NCBI GenBank assembly: GCA_021815785.1
Contig: JAKAZS010000033.1
Coordinates: forward strand, 1-32,508
DNA: 32,508 nt
Reading direction: 5' to 3'
Source: a bacterium
GTDB lineage: Bacteria > Cyanobacteriota > Vampirovibrionia > Obscuribacterales > JAKAZS01
The notes under the pieces were generated by a model. The model searched no databases and was not told where the DNA came from. It saw only the letters and a list, made by a program, of their open reading frames with translations. Position 1 is the first letter of the stretch. Every line of letters starts with the position of its first letter. Positions 1-6,330 of this stretch are shown here, piece by piece. The position numbers and the translations under genes were made by a program.

Positions 1-643
1 TAGGTGCGCCCGAAGGAGCAACATGCTTATTGATGATCAGATTGTTGTGGAAGAAGTTGGCACTGTCTTCAATAATGATATTCTTGACAAAGCCCTTGAG
101 CTGGCTGGGAATCTTTACCTGGTTAACAGGTTTAAAGAACTTTTCGCCATTGGGAGCCTGATAGACATCGGTGGTGGTTCCAAACAGCTTGGCGAGCTGG
201 TCGTTGGTACCCTCACCTTCGATAAGCAGACGGTTGGGCGTTATGGCACGAATGCGAATGTCATTTGATGTAAGGAAGTTGATTACATCAAGATAATGTT
301 CTGCTGTTGGACCGAATTCATCGGTAAATTCCTTAACCGAAAGATATTTCTGAAAATGCGGCGAATTTGGATTGGCCTGATCGGCAATAAGCTGTTCGAG
401 CTTATGTTCATGACGCAGATTCAAAGTGATGGCAAAGGGAATCAACTGATTACCACTATTGGTACTGTCAAGCGGCTTGAGTCCAGAGGGAATACTGGAG
501 TTAAAGCCAATGGCATGGGCGCTGATTCCAGAGCTGACGCCATTAACAGGCGTTGAGACGACATTGTTCGAGGTGGCAAAAGCAGAAAGAGCCAGCACAG
601 TTGCTGCAGCAAGTCCACTTAGGCCAAGCTTCTTGGTCTTCAT
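1..643 (-). CDS. S53 family (sedolisin/kumamolisin-like) protease precursor, partial: signal peptide and activation prodomain
   Basis: A minus-strand reading frame starts with ATG at 643-641 and stays open to the left edge, so only about 214 N-terminal residues are present. Residues 1-23 (MKTKKLGLSG start) form an export signal. Residues about 65-190 match the Pro-kumamolisin activation domain, with the typical order: a beta strand ending in LNLRHE, a PNSPHFQKYLSVKEF segment, then FGPTAEHY and a later LFGTTTDVY segment. In this family the prodomain is removed by autocatalysis and the mature serine-carboxyl peptidase (Glu/Asp/Ser) works outside the cytoplasm, usually at acid pH. The catalytic domain lies outside the window and cannot be checked. 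An AAGGAAC ribosome site precedes the ATG. G+C content is near 50%, clearly above most neighbours. The family call is firm; activity is inferred. Confidence 0.85.
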   Translation of the reverse strand, partial: MKTKKLGLSGLAAATVLALSAFATSNNVVSTPVNGVSSGISAHAIGFNSSIPSGLKPLDSTNSGNQLIPFAITLNLRHEHKLEQLIADQANPNSPHFQKYLSVKEFTDEFGPTAEHYLDVINFLTSNDIRIRAITPNRLLIEGEGTNDQLAKLFGTTTDVYQAPNGEKFFKPVNQVKIPSQLKGFVKNIIIEDSANFFHNNLIINKHVAPSGAP

Positions 644-660
644 GTTTGTGTTCCTTGTTG

Positions 661-692
661 ACAAGCCTTTCGGTTAACCCGGATAGGCTTGT
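661..692 (-). promoter_or_regulatory. 5' leader hairpin of the S53 protease gene
   Basis: Arms ACAAGCCT (661-668) and AGGCTTGT (685-692) are perfect complements around a 16-nt loop that itself contains GGTTAACC. The hairpin lies 18 nt upstream of the protease start codon, close to but not covering the ribosome site. It may stabilise the mRNA or control translation; there is no T-run to make it a terminator. Confidence 0.35.
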
Positions 693-707
693 TATGTTGA
701 TACGATG

Positions 708-743
708 TGCTCAAAACAATTTTGAGCACTACTATAAATAAGT
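708..743 (-). promoter_or_regulatory. Operator-like palindrome beside a possible promoter of the S53 protease gene
   Basis: TGCTCAAAA (708-716) and TTTTGAGCA (720-728) are perfect arms around a 3-nt centre. On the minus strand a TATAGT -10-like hexamer (about 736-731) lies just upstream of the palindrome, which would therefore sit over the transcription start, a common operator position. The -35 is poor. The palindrome also lies downstream of the thioredoxin-like gene, but no T-run follows it, so a terminator is less likely. Confidence 0.35.
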
Positions 744-755
744 TTGTTGACTAAT

Positions 756-1253
756 TTAGTTGGTTTTGATCAGAAAGGCTTTAACAGCCAAATTTAATTG
801 ATCATGTGTTAAATAGCCTTGATGAATCAAAACCTGTTTGTCTGTAGGTAAAAAATAAATCGTTGGAGTGGTTGACCAGCCAAGATCTTTAGCTAGATTG
901 GGGTGAAGGTTTACATCCACAATAGCAAAAGTAGCCAGGTTATTATACTGAAAAGCCAACTCTTCGTAATAGCCTTGTTCGTTATTACTGACCATAGATT
1001 GAGCGTCTGTGAATAAAATAAGAACTGGTCTTTGGCTATCGGTAACTACAGATTTGAAGTTGTTAGCGTCAAGATATACAACGGCTCGGTGAATTGGATT
1101 AGAATAATGCGGTAAAACTGTTTGTTGAATGGTAATTGGTCTAGTGGCATTTAAGACAGGTGCGATAGTAAGAGCGCTAAAAATACTTACCACCAGCATA
1201 AATACTGTAATAAGGCCGGTCTTCAAATACTTTTTACTTGCATTCGTTTTCAT
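756..1253 (-). CDS. Membrane-anchored thioredoxin-fold protein lacking the CXXC motif
   Basis: The ATG at 1253 gives 165 residues. The frame extends upstream to a GTG at 1403, but the extra residues look non-coding and the signal-anchor begins at the ATG, so the shorter form is chosen. Residues about 11-30 are a hydrophobic anchor or uncleaved signal. Residues about 60-160 show a thioredoxin-like fold: a helix, the strand PVLILF (76-81), then TDAQSM where active thioredoxins carry WCxxC, and the cis-proline loop STTPTIYFL with Pro130. Without cysteines it cannot act as a classical disulfide oxidoreductase; a binding or chaperone role in the periplasm is an inference. It has its own strand-mates on both sides but gaps of over 100 bp, so no operon is evident. 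No strong ribosome site is visible. Confidence 0.6.
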   Translation of the reverse strand: MKTNASKKYLKTGLITVFMLVVSIFSALTIAPVLNATRPITIQQTVLPHYSNPIHRAVVYLDANNFKSVVTDSQRPVLILFTDAQSMVSNNEQGYYEELAFQYNNLATFAIVDVNLHPNLAKDLGWSTTPTIYFLPTDKQVLIHQGYLTHDQLNLAVKAFLIKTN

Positions 1254-1445
1254 GGAAGTCTTTGCTTTCAGCCATAACGTTGGCTGTGGCGTTTTTATTG
1301 CCAAGTACGGTATTTGCTTAAGGGTGCAAATACGTTTTAACCCATTGCGCCTGGTAAATTTCTTACAATATAAATTGGTTAGTTTAAGGAACCGTCCAAA
1401 CACTATTGCTGATGATGGTTACTTAATTCTAGTTTTGTGTTTTAT

Positions 1446-1482
1446 AATCAAATACTCCTGACTTTGTCAGAAGTATTTGATT
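1446..1482. repeat. Long inverted repeat (hairpin)
   Basis: Arms AATCAAATACT (1446-1456) and AGTATTTGATT (1472-1482) pair perfectly. After one C/A mismatch, CTGAC (1458-1462) pairs with GTCAG (1466-1470) around a TTT loop. No T-run follows on either strand, so it is not a standard intrinsic terminator. It could be a processing or transcription-factor site. Confidence 0.6.
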
Positions 1483-1550
1483 GGGAAATAAAGTTACTTA
1501 TACTGTGTGCTTGAAGAAGTTTAATAATAATTTTAAATGAAAGGTTACCT

Positions 1551-1648
1551 ATTTAAATTAACAATTTATTTACTTATTAAGCAAGAAGTTTTTTCTACGA
1601 CAATTAATTATCGTAGAAAAATTTAAATTAACAATTTTTTTGGTTATT
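1551..1648. repeat. Direct repeats flanking an inverted repeat
   Basis: The same AT-rich 17-mer begins at 1551 and at 1621. Between the copies is TTTTTCTACGA (1590-1600) facing TCGTAGAAAAA (1611-1621), with a 10-nt loop containing ATTAAT. The arrangement resembles a small non-coding element, but no transposase or clear target-site duplication is present. Confidence 0.4.
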
Positions 1649-1832
1649 GCTTTGAAATCTCCAATAATACCTGTCTTCGGAAGATATTATGACTGGTAGT
1701 TCGTTAAAGATTGAGTGAGTTGTAATAGCGCTTGATAACCTTTTGGCAGTTTTCGCAAATGATCATATTTAGCTTAGCTGTAATAACACTTGAGAACTAT
1801 GGGTAAGGCCAAAGTTTTTGAACTATTGGTAT

Positions 1833-3275
1833 TTATTTTCGGTTTAACGTTAGGGTGAAATTTTTCAGAGTTTCAATAATTTTATACTCTGGCATATGGG
1901 CGTAAAATAAAATAAACTCATTTGGCACCGGATTGTCAAGGTAATAGTCATTGGTACTAATTAAAGGTAAATGACAAATTTTAGCGGCTGTTAAAATTTC
2001 TGCGCTCGAAAAAATTGTTGAAAATGTTAAAATTAACTGTATGCCACCGCCATCATAGACTTTTACTAATTGTTTTAATGATTTGGTCAATGTTTGAATG
2101 GTTAAGGTTCGACGTTTGGCATAGACCGATCGAGTTCGTTTAATATGACGTTCAAAATGTCCTTCGTCGATAAAATAGGCTAGAGCTTCTTGATCAATTA
2201 ACGTTGTATCCCTTTCAACAAAAGTTTTGGCCTTTTTCAATAAACTGATTAATCTGTTTGGTAAAACTATAAAACCCAGTTTGGTTAAAGGAAATAAGGT
2301 TCGCCAGAAATTATAGCGATAGACAATACAATCATAGTTATCCAGGCTTTTTAATGAAGGCTGAATGGGCAATGTATAGTGATATTCACAATCATAATCA
2401 TCTTCGATAATAAAAGCATTATGTTCATTAGCCCAGTTTATTAAGTTAATTCGATCGCTTAAGCTCATTACCGTGCCAAGAGGGTCATGGTGAGATGGTG
2501 TTAGGTAAATCAATTTAACAGGAAGATCAGCTAATTCAGTAAGGTGTATTTTTTGTTGATTAATTTTTAAAGGTATTAAATTTGCCCTATGAAGCTGAAA
2601 CATCATTCGGGCTCCTGGTGTACCAGGGTTTTCGACAATTACATTGTCGTTAGGATTAATTATAAGCCTGCATAAAAGGTCGGTTCCACACTCCGTATTA
2701 TTAAATATAGCAATATTATCGATCACGGTTTGAATCCCTCTTGATCGACTTAAATAATTAACCAGACTTTCCCTTAAACTTATTGAACCGAAGGGATTGT
2801 ATTGGTAATTTTGTAAATTGTAATCACTTTGACTATTTGCTTTTTGGAGCATTTTACGCCAGGTATTAATTGGTAATTCTTGAAGAGCTGCTCCACCAGC
2901 ATTAAATTCGTTAAGTGTTTCAACGGCTGTAAAGCTTAACCCTGCTGAATTAATAATGTTTTGACCAAAGGTTGAAATGTTGAAATTAATTGGTATGGTG
3001 TCAGCTGGAATTTGGGGGCGAATAATGATGTCCGTTAGAGAATTTAAAACAATTGGCCTTAGTCCTTTGGCTAGTTTTATATATCCCTGACTGCAAAGCT
3101 CTTCGTAGCTACGTCTTACGGTATGCCTTGAAATATTAAGCGTAGCTGCTAGCGTACGCGTTGAAGGCAATTTAGCTCCAGGTTTTAAGGCACCGGATTC
3201 AATTTGGGCTTTTAGAGAGCCATAAATTTTACGATAAATTTTAGATACATTTGATTCTACTTTGGCACGTTTCAT
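1833..3275 (-). CDS. MocR/GabR-type regulator: GntR DNA-binding domain fused to a degenerate aminotransferase domain
   Basis: Residues about 10-78 form a GntR winged helix (LPSTRTLAATLNISRHTVRR, then YEEL and a wing). Residues about 115-470 match fold-type I aminotransferases as in MocR regulators, with the landmarks NVIVENPGTPGARMMFQ, LTPSHHDPLG and the PLP-contacting EDDYD near 291-295. Where MocR proteins normally have an S-x-S-K-T-L type segment with the Schiff-base lysine, this protein reads YNFWRTLFP, so Arg325 takes the lysine position. The tyrosine of the usual DPGYPG motif is also Thr219. Standard MocR proteins sense PLP-linked amines or vitamin B6; this one probably cannot form the internal aldimine and may bind another ligand. 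Length (480) is normal. No ribosome site is obvious before the ATG. The target is unknown: neither neighbour is an obvious B6 or amino-acid gene. Confidence 0.85.
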   Translation of the reverse strand: MKRAKVESNVSKIYRKIYGSLKAQIESGALKPGAKLPSTRTLAATLNISRHTVRRSYEELCSQGYIKLAKGLRPIVLNSLTDIIIRPQIPADTIPINFNISTFGQNIINSAGLSFTAVETLNEFNAGGAALQELPINTWRKMLQKANSQSDYNLQNYQYNPFGSISLRESLVNYLSRSRGIQTVIDNIAIFNNTECGTDLLCRLIINPNDNVIVENPGTPGARMMFQLHRANLIPLKINQQKIHLTELADLPVKLIYLTPSHHDPLGTVMSLSDRINLINWANEHNAFIIEDDYDCEYHYTLPIQPSLKSLDNYDCIVYRYNFWRTLFPLTKLGFIVLPNRLISLLKKAKTFVERDTTLIDQEALAYFIDEGHFERHIKRTRSVYAKRRTLTIQTLTKSLKQLVKVYDGGGIQLILTFSTIFSSAEILTAAKICHLPLISTNDYYLDNPVPNEFILFYAHMPEYKIIETLKNFTLTLNRK

Positions 3276-3373
3276 GATTATTTAAACTTTTTGCACTTGA
3301 ATAAAAATAATAACTTAGCTTTAGAATTTAAATCAGTTTAAAGGGCTACGATATTAATTTTAACGCTATTGCC

Positions 3374-3397
3374 AAAGATTAATCTTTTAAAGATTAA
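3374..3397. promoter_or_regulatory. Overlapping perfect palindromes upstream of the MocR-like gene
   Basis: The interval contains AAAGATTAATCTTT (3374-3387) and the overlapping 19-bp palindrome TTAATCTTTTAAAGATTAA (3379-3397). It lies just after the stop of the secreted protein gene and about 100 bp upstream of the MocR start, both minus strand. The repeated AAAGATTAA half-sites suggest a binding site, possibly for autoregulation. A weak terminator is the alternative; loops would be very short. Confidence 0.4.
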
Positions 3398-3403
3398 GTC
3401 TAC

Positions 3404-4129
3404 CTATTTAGTGGTAGTTGAAGTCGAGGTGGCGAGCGATGCTGGCATAGACATTGGCTGATCTAGGGTAAATTGAAGTTTGGTGCCACTGGGGATTTTA
3501 ACATCTTTACCTTTGCGCCAGATATTGCTGCCAATACCAACTGCTCCACCAGTTGCAACTCCAGCTATAGCTCCAAGGCCTACGGCTCCACCAACAATTG
3601 GTGCGAATGCTAAACCAGCTAAAGTCCCTGCACCAGTCCAGACTGCCGCTCGTGCTACACCCGTCCCAACTGTAGCTTTAGTACTACGGCCTTTAATATT
3701 TCCATTCTTATCCTGTGCAATATTATCTTCTTGGCTTGTGCTCAATTTGGCTGATAAAGGATATTTTAGACCATCTGGTGTCGTTGCAGCCGTTAATTTT
3801 AAAGATATTTTACCATTTTTACCGGTAATACCACTATGTTCAGCCTGCGTAACTAGGCCTTCAAATATGGTATTAGCTGGAAAAACTAATTCGCCCGAAA
3901 CGTAGAGTGGACTATAAAGTTTTACGGAAAAAGAATCACCTGGCTTAGTCATTTCACTGTCAATTGCCGCCGTTAATCCGGTATCTAATAAGGTACCACT
4001 AGGAATATAGCTTAAATGTCCTTGAAGTGGTTGCCCGTTAAAAGTTTGAGCTGTAACAATATTACCTTGTAAGACAAGGCCGGCTAGTATACTTAAAACA
4101 ATGGTATTTTTAAATATAGTTTTTTTCAT
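3404..4129 (-). CDS. Secreted TrbI/VirB10-like protein with glycine-zipper segment, function unknown
   Basis: Residues 1-27 are a typical Sec signal peptide (basic start, hydrophobic core, cleavage near VTA-Q). The mature part begins with YIPSGTLLDTGLTAAIDS (41-58), followed by a beta-rich stretch with a FPANTIFEG turn, and a second IPSGT motif at 212-216. This pattern resembles the soluble beta-barrel of VirB10/TrbI-type proteins, which have repeated IPxGT strands. Residues about 155-203 are a glycine- and alanine-rich hydrophobic hairpin of glycine-zipper type that could insert in a membrane. The tail is Ser/Thr-rich. No type IV secretion gene is nearby, so a conjugation role is not supported; an envelope role is more likely. 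AGGAAA precedes the ATG, and a good promoter lies at 4165-4192. Confidence 0.55.
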   Translation of the reverse strand: MKKTIFKNTIVLSILAGLVLQGNIVTAQTFNGQPLQGHLSYIPSGTLLDTGLTAAIDSEMTKPGDSFSVKLYSPLYVSGELVFPANTIFEGLVTQAEHSGITGKNGKISLKLTAATTPDGLKYPLSAKLSTSQEDNIAQDKNGNIKGRSTKATVGTGVARAAVWTGAGTLAGLAFAPIVGGAVGLGAIAGVATGGAVGIGSNIWRKGKDVKIPSGTKLQFTLDQPMSMPASLATSTSTTTK

Positions 4130-4164
4130 AATATTTCCTATTCTAGTAAAAATTCTTTCAATTT

Positions 4165-4192
4165 AGAATAACACAAAAAATTACTTTGTCAA
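4165..4192 (-). promoter_or_regulatory. Sigma70-type promoter for the secreted TrbI-like gene
   Basis: On the minus strand a perfect -35 TTGACA (4192-4187) is followed after 16 bp by TATTCT (4170-4165). It is 36 bp upstream of the ATG at 4129 and reads towards it. This is one of the best promoter matches in the window. Confidence 0.65.
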
Positions 4193-4650
4193 ATATTGCC
4201 ACTTATATTAGTATCATATTTTCTCCTAGCTCAGTCTGATTGTCAAGGATTTGACTTCACTTTATAATTTATAGGAAGTTTGATTTTTAATAGGCAAATT
4301 TGCCAAAATCATGGTTAGATTGGTTAGTACAGGTATAAGTAGAAATTACAAAACTGGGTAAAAATAATGATTCAAATGCTCTAAATATATAGCTATACAT
4401 ATTTTGACGGTTTAATCTGGATGTGTTTAAAACAAATAATTTTAACTAATTCCGATTTATTGATATTGAGTAGTCAAGGATTTGCAGTTACACTGAAGGT
4501 GTTTTTTTACCGTTAAATTTTACTTGAGGATTTTTTTTATAGTTAGTTGATTATTGTTTGTGCTTACTTTTATTGTTCTGACTAAGATAATTGCCTGTCT
4601 AAATAAATCTCCCCCTCCCCAATCGACCACCATCTAAAAGGATGAATCTA

Positions 4651-4749
4651 ATGATTTTCACAATCACTACTATTGCTGTCGCTGCTCTTGCTGCTCTCCT
4701 CGTGTATCTTATCCTTAAGATTCGTAAGGCACTTAAGAATATTGACTAA
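4651..4749 (+). CDS. 32-residue single-pass membrane peptide
   Basis: ATG at 4651 is preceded by AAAAGGAT at good distance; an upstream in-frame ATG at 4642 overlaps that ribosome site and is rejected. The product starts MIFTITTIAVAALAALLVYL, one strong membrane helix (about 2-22), and ends in a basic tail with K, R and a final NID. Codons favour AAG, ATC, CTT and GCT, unlike the AAA/TTA-rich neighbours; this is what highly expressed or recently acquired genes often show. It is isolated in an otherwise gene-free 850-bp gap, with a strong hairpin 44 bp downstream. Size and layout resemble small toxin-like or stress membrane peptides, but no antisense RNA or antitoxin is visible. Function unknown. 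Confidence 0.55.
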   Translation: MIFTITTIAVAALAALLVYLILKIRKALKNID

Positions 4750-4792
4750 TTGTTTTTTTGCTAAATAAATGAAAGTTTGATTTGGCTACGTT

Positions 4793-4836
4793 GGAGAAAT
4801 AAGCTCTGACTCTAAGGCGAGTTAGCTTATTTCTCC
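4793..4836. terminator. Strong hairpin downstream of the membrane peptide gene
   Basis: GGAGAAATAAGCT (4793-4805) and AGCTTATTTCTCC (4824-4836) form a perfect 13-bp stem, extended inside by a GACTC/GAGTT pairing. A clear T-run is missing, so it may end transcription poorly or instead act as a 3' stabiliser. It stands between the membrane peptide gene (+) and the end of the opine-dehydrogenase-like gene (-). Confidence 0.45.
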
Positions 4837-4976
4837 AGCGGAAATTAAGTTTGGGTTGTTTTGGTGTTATTTTTTACCGGAATATTACTATAAAATATAA
4901 TAGAATATTGAAAATATTGTCAAAAACATCGATTGCTTGTTTGTTTTATTAATATCAAGTCGAGGTCTGGCAAAAA

Positions 4977-6194
4977 TCACTGATTTAAAATTTCAATGAT
5001 TTCTTTGTAATTTAATCTGTCTAAGCCAACATCTTTTAGGTTGCGCGCTTGAGCTGAGATGTCGCAGCGAGATAAGTCAGACATTTGTAAGATGGCTTTA
5101 GGAATTAAATTTAGCTTTACATCAGCTAAATAAGCCAATTGGGAAATTAGCACTAAATTAAGCCGAATATCTTCAATAATAGTTTCAAAAGACAGTTTAA
5201 TATTTAAATTTGATTTGCCTAATAGTCCATGAAAAGCTGCTTTGATAACGTTAGTTTTAAATGTTGCTTCAAGTGATTTATTATAGGAAATTTGTGAAGA
5301 TGTTTCAGTCATAGCTTTTTGGTTTAAGGCATTAAGTGAACAGGAATATGCTTTAAGAATAAGTTTTAATTCTTGTTCTAATTCAAAAGTTAATTTGAGT
5401 AAATCAGGATTAGCATAAAAATCCGAACTTATGTCTTGTTTGGCCTTTGGTAAATTTAAAAAATGTATTAACAGTAAAGGTCTTATGATACCAGCCATAT
5501 TTACAAAGGCTCGTTCTAAGCAATTGGATGCTGGCATTAAATTGCTTGGATAAGGGCTAAGGCCAGAAATGCCTTGCCTTGTCATGTTTTTTGAAGTGCC
5601 AGCAATATAGCTTAATTCTTTTAGTCCAGCTAAGCTAAGATAGTCTTTGGTAACGGTTACATGATTAAATAAAGGGCTAATTTCAATAATTGGGCAATAT
5701 TCGTTAAAACCAGACATTTTGCGCAGTTGGGCAAATTCTAGGCCGGATAGCAAAGGAGCATCAAGAATATAGATAGCTTGATTTTTGTTAAGTACTTTAT
5801 GAAAGCTTTCTCTAAAATTATGTTGTTGTAATTTAGTTCCCGAAAAAATTAAATTATTAACTAAGTTAAAATCGTTTAAATCATTATGAATCTTAACATT
5901 AGTTAATTCATTAACGGGTATTTTAATATCTATTTGGCAATCAAGGCAATTGGGCGTATATTTAATAATATGTTTACCAGATTGCTCTAGACTGGCCATT
6001 TCCAGGAATGGATAATTTGACTTACCATTGGCTATGGCTTCATTAAAAATATAGATGTTTTTATTAGCTTTAGCTAAAATAGCGCTTAACCCAAGACTTT
6101 CCTTATCGTCATGAAGAATACCGAAAGAAACAGTAGACTGAGGTATTGGTGGCTTTGACTTGAATTTCGTAAAGGGCAAATCTAATAAAACCAT
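4977..6194 (-). CDS. Opine/octopine dehydrogenase-like protein with degenerate nucleotide-binding motif
   Basis: The layout resembles the NAD/NADP octopine/nopaline dehydrogenase family: an N-terminal Rossmann-like part (about 20-200) and an all-helical C-terminal half. Recognisable are the strand AIYILDAPLLSGLEFAQLR with the glycine turn, followed by CPIIEISPLFN, and NMAGIIRPLLLIHFLN at the start of the helical domain where opine dehydrogenases have their active-site helix. The dinucleotide loop GxGxxG/A expected after the first strand is absent; the segment reads FGILHDDKESLG, so normal NAD binding is doubtful. No ribosome site is seen before the ATG. The gene diverges from the KARI homologue across a 136-bp region with a palindrome. 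It may be a non-catalytic partner or a diverged enzyme. The family call is moderate; the function is unknown. Confidence 0.55.
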   Translation of the reverse strand: MVLLDLPFTKFKSKPPIPQSTVSFGILHDDKESLGLSAILAKANKNIYIFNEAIANGKSNYPFLEMASLEQSGKHIIKYTPNCLDCQIDIKIPVNELTNVKIHNDLNDFNLVNNLIFSGTKLQQHNFRESFHKVLNKNQAIYILDAPLLSGLEFAQLRKMSGFNEYCPIIEISPLFNHVTVTKDYLSLAGLKELSYIAGTSKNMTRQGISGLSPYPSNLMPASNCLERAFVNMAGIIRPLLLIHFLNLPKAKQDISSDFYANPDLLKLTFELEQELKLILKAYSCSLNALNQKAMTETSSQISYNKSLEATFKTNVIKAAFHGLLGKSNLNIKLSFETIIEDIRLNLVLISQLAYLADVKLNLIPKAILQMSDLSRCDISAQARNLKDVGLDRLNYKEIIEILNQ

Positions 6195-6252
6195 AAAGAT
6201 TAAAGAATTGTTTAAGGATGAAAGTAATATATATGTAACTCAAAGGTTACTA

Positions 6253-6288
6253 TATTGCTTTTATTATACTTAAGCAATAAAATATAAT
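6253..6288. promoter_or_regulatory. Palindrome and TATAAT in the divergent promoter region
   Basis: TATTGCTT (6253-6260) and AAGCAATA (6272-6279) are perfect arms spaced by 11 bp, placed between two divergent genes. A TATAAT (6283-6288) with a weak TTATTA -35 (6261-6266, 16-bp spacing) would drive the KARI-like gene, putting the palindrome across its promoter. This is a plausible shared operator. Confidence 0.45.
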
Positions 6289-6330
6289 GTTTTTTGATAA
6301 AAAATTTAATAATTGATAATTTTAATAGTC

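Larger units (their letters stand above)
1254..1832. other. Gene-free interval with hairpins and direct repeats
   Basis: No convincing gene is seen. The interval holds a 16-bp stem with one mismatch (1446-1482), an 11-bp perfect inverted repeat (1590-1600 with 1611-1621), two near-identical copies of ATTTAAATTAACAATTT about 70 bp apart (1551 and 1621) flanking that inverted repeat, a cUUCGg-type loop near 1675, and an imperfect 19-nt repeat (1721-1739 and 1779-1797). The MocR-like gene ends at 1833 on the minus strand, so some of these may lie in its 3' end region. Confidence 0.5.
4130..4976. other. Gene-poor 847-bp interval
   Basis: Apart from the promoter at 4165-4192, the membrane peptide at 4651-4749 and the hairpin at 4793-4836, only a weak stem followed by a T-run near 4490-4507 (ACAC, GTGT, seven T) is seen. 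It could be a minor plus-strand terminator. No other coding frame with a ribosome site was found. Confidence 0.4.

Noticed and set aside
23..677. Several short plus-strand reading frames
   Set aside because: They are antisense to the S53 prodomain frame, which has a signal peptide, ribosome site and family match.
1129..1461. 110-residue plus-strand frame
   Set aside because: Antisense to the thioredoxin-like gene and running into a hairpin; no ribosome site or recognisable motif.
3480..3905. 141-residue Pro/Ala-rich plus-strand frame
   Set aside because: Shadow of the glycine-rich segment of the secreted minus-strand protein.
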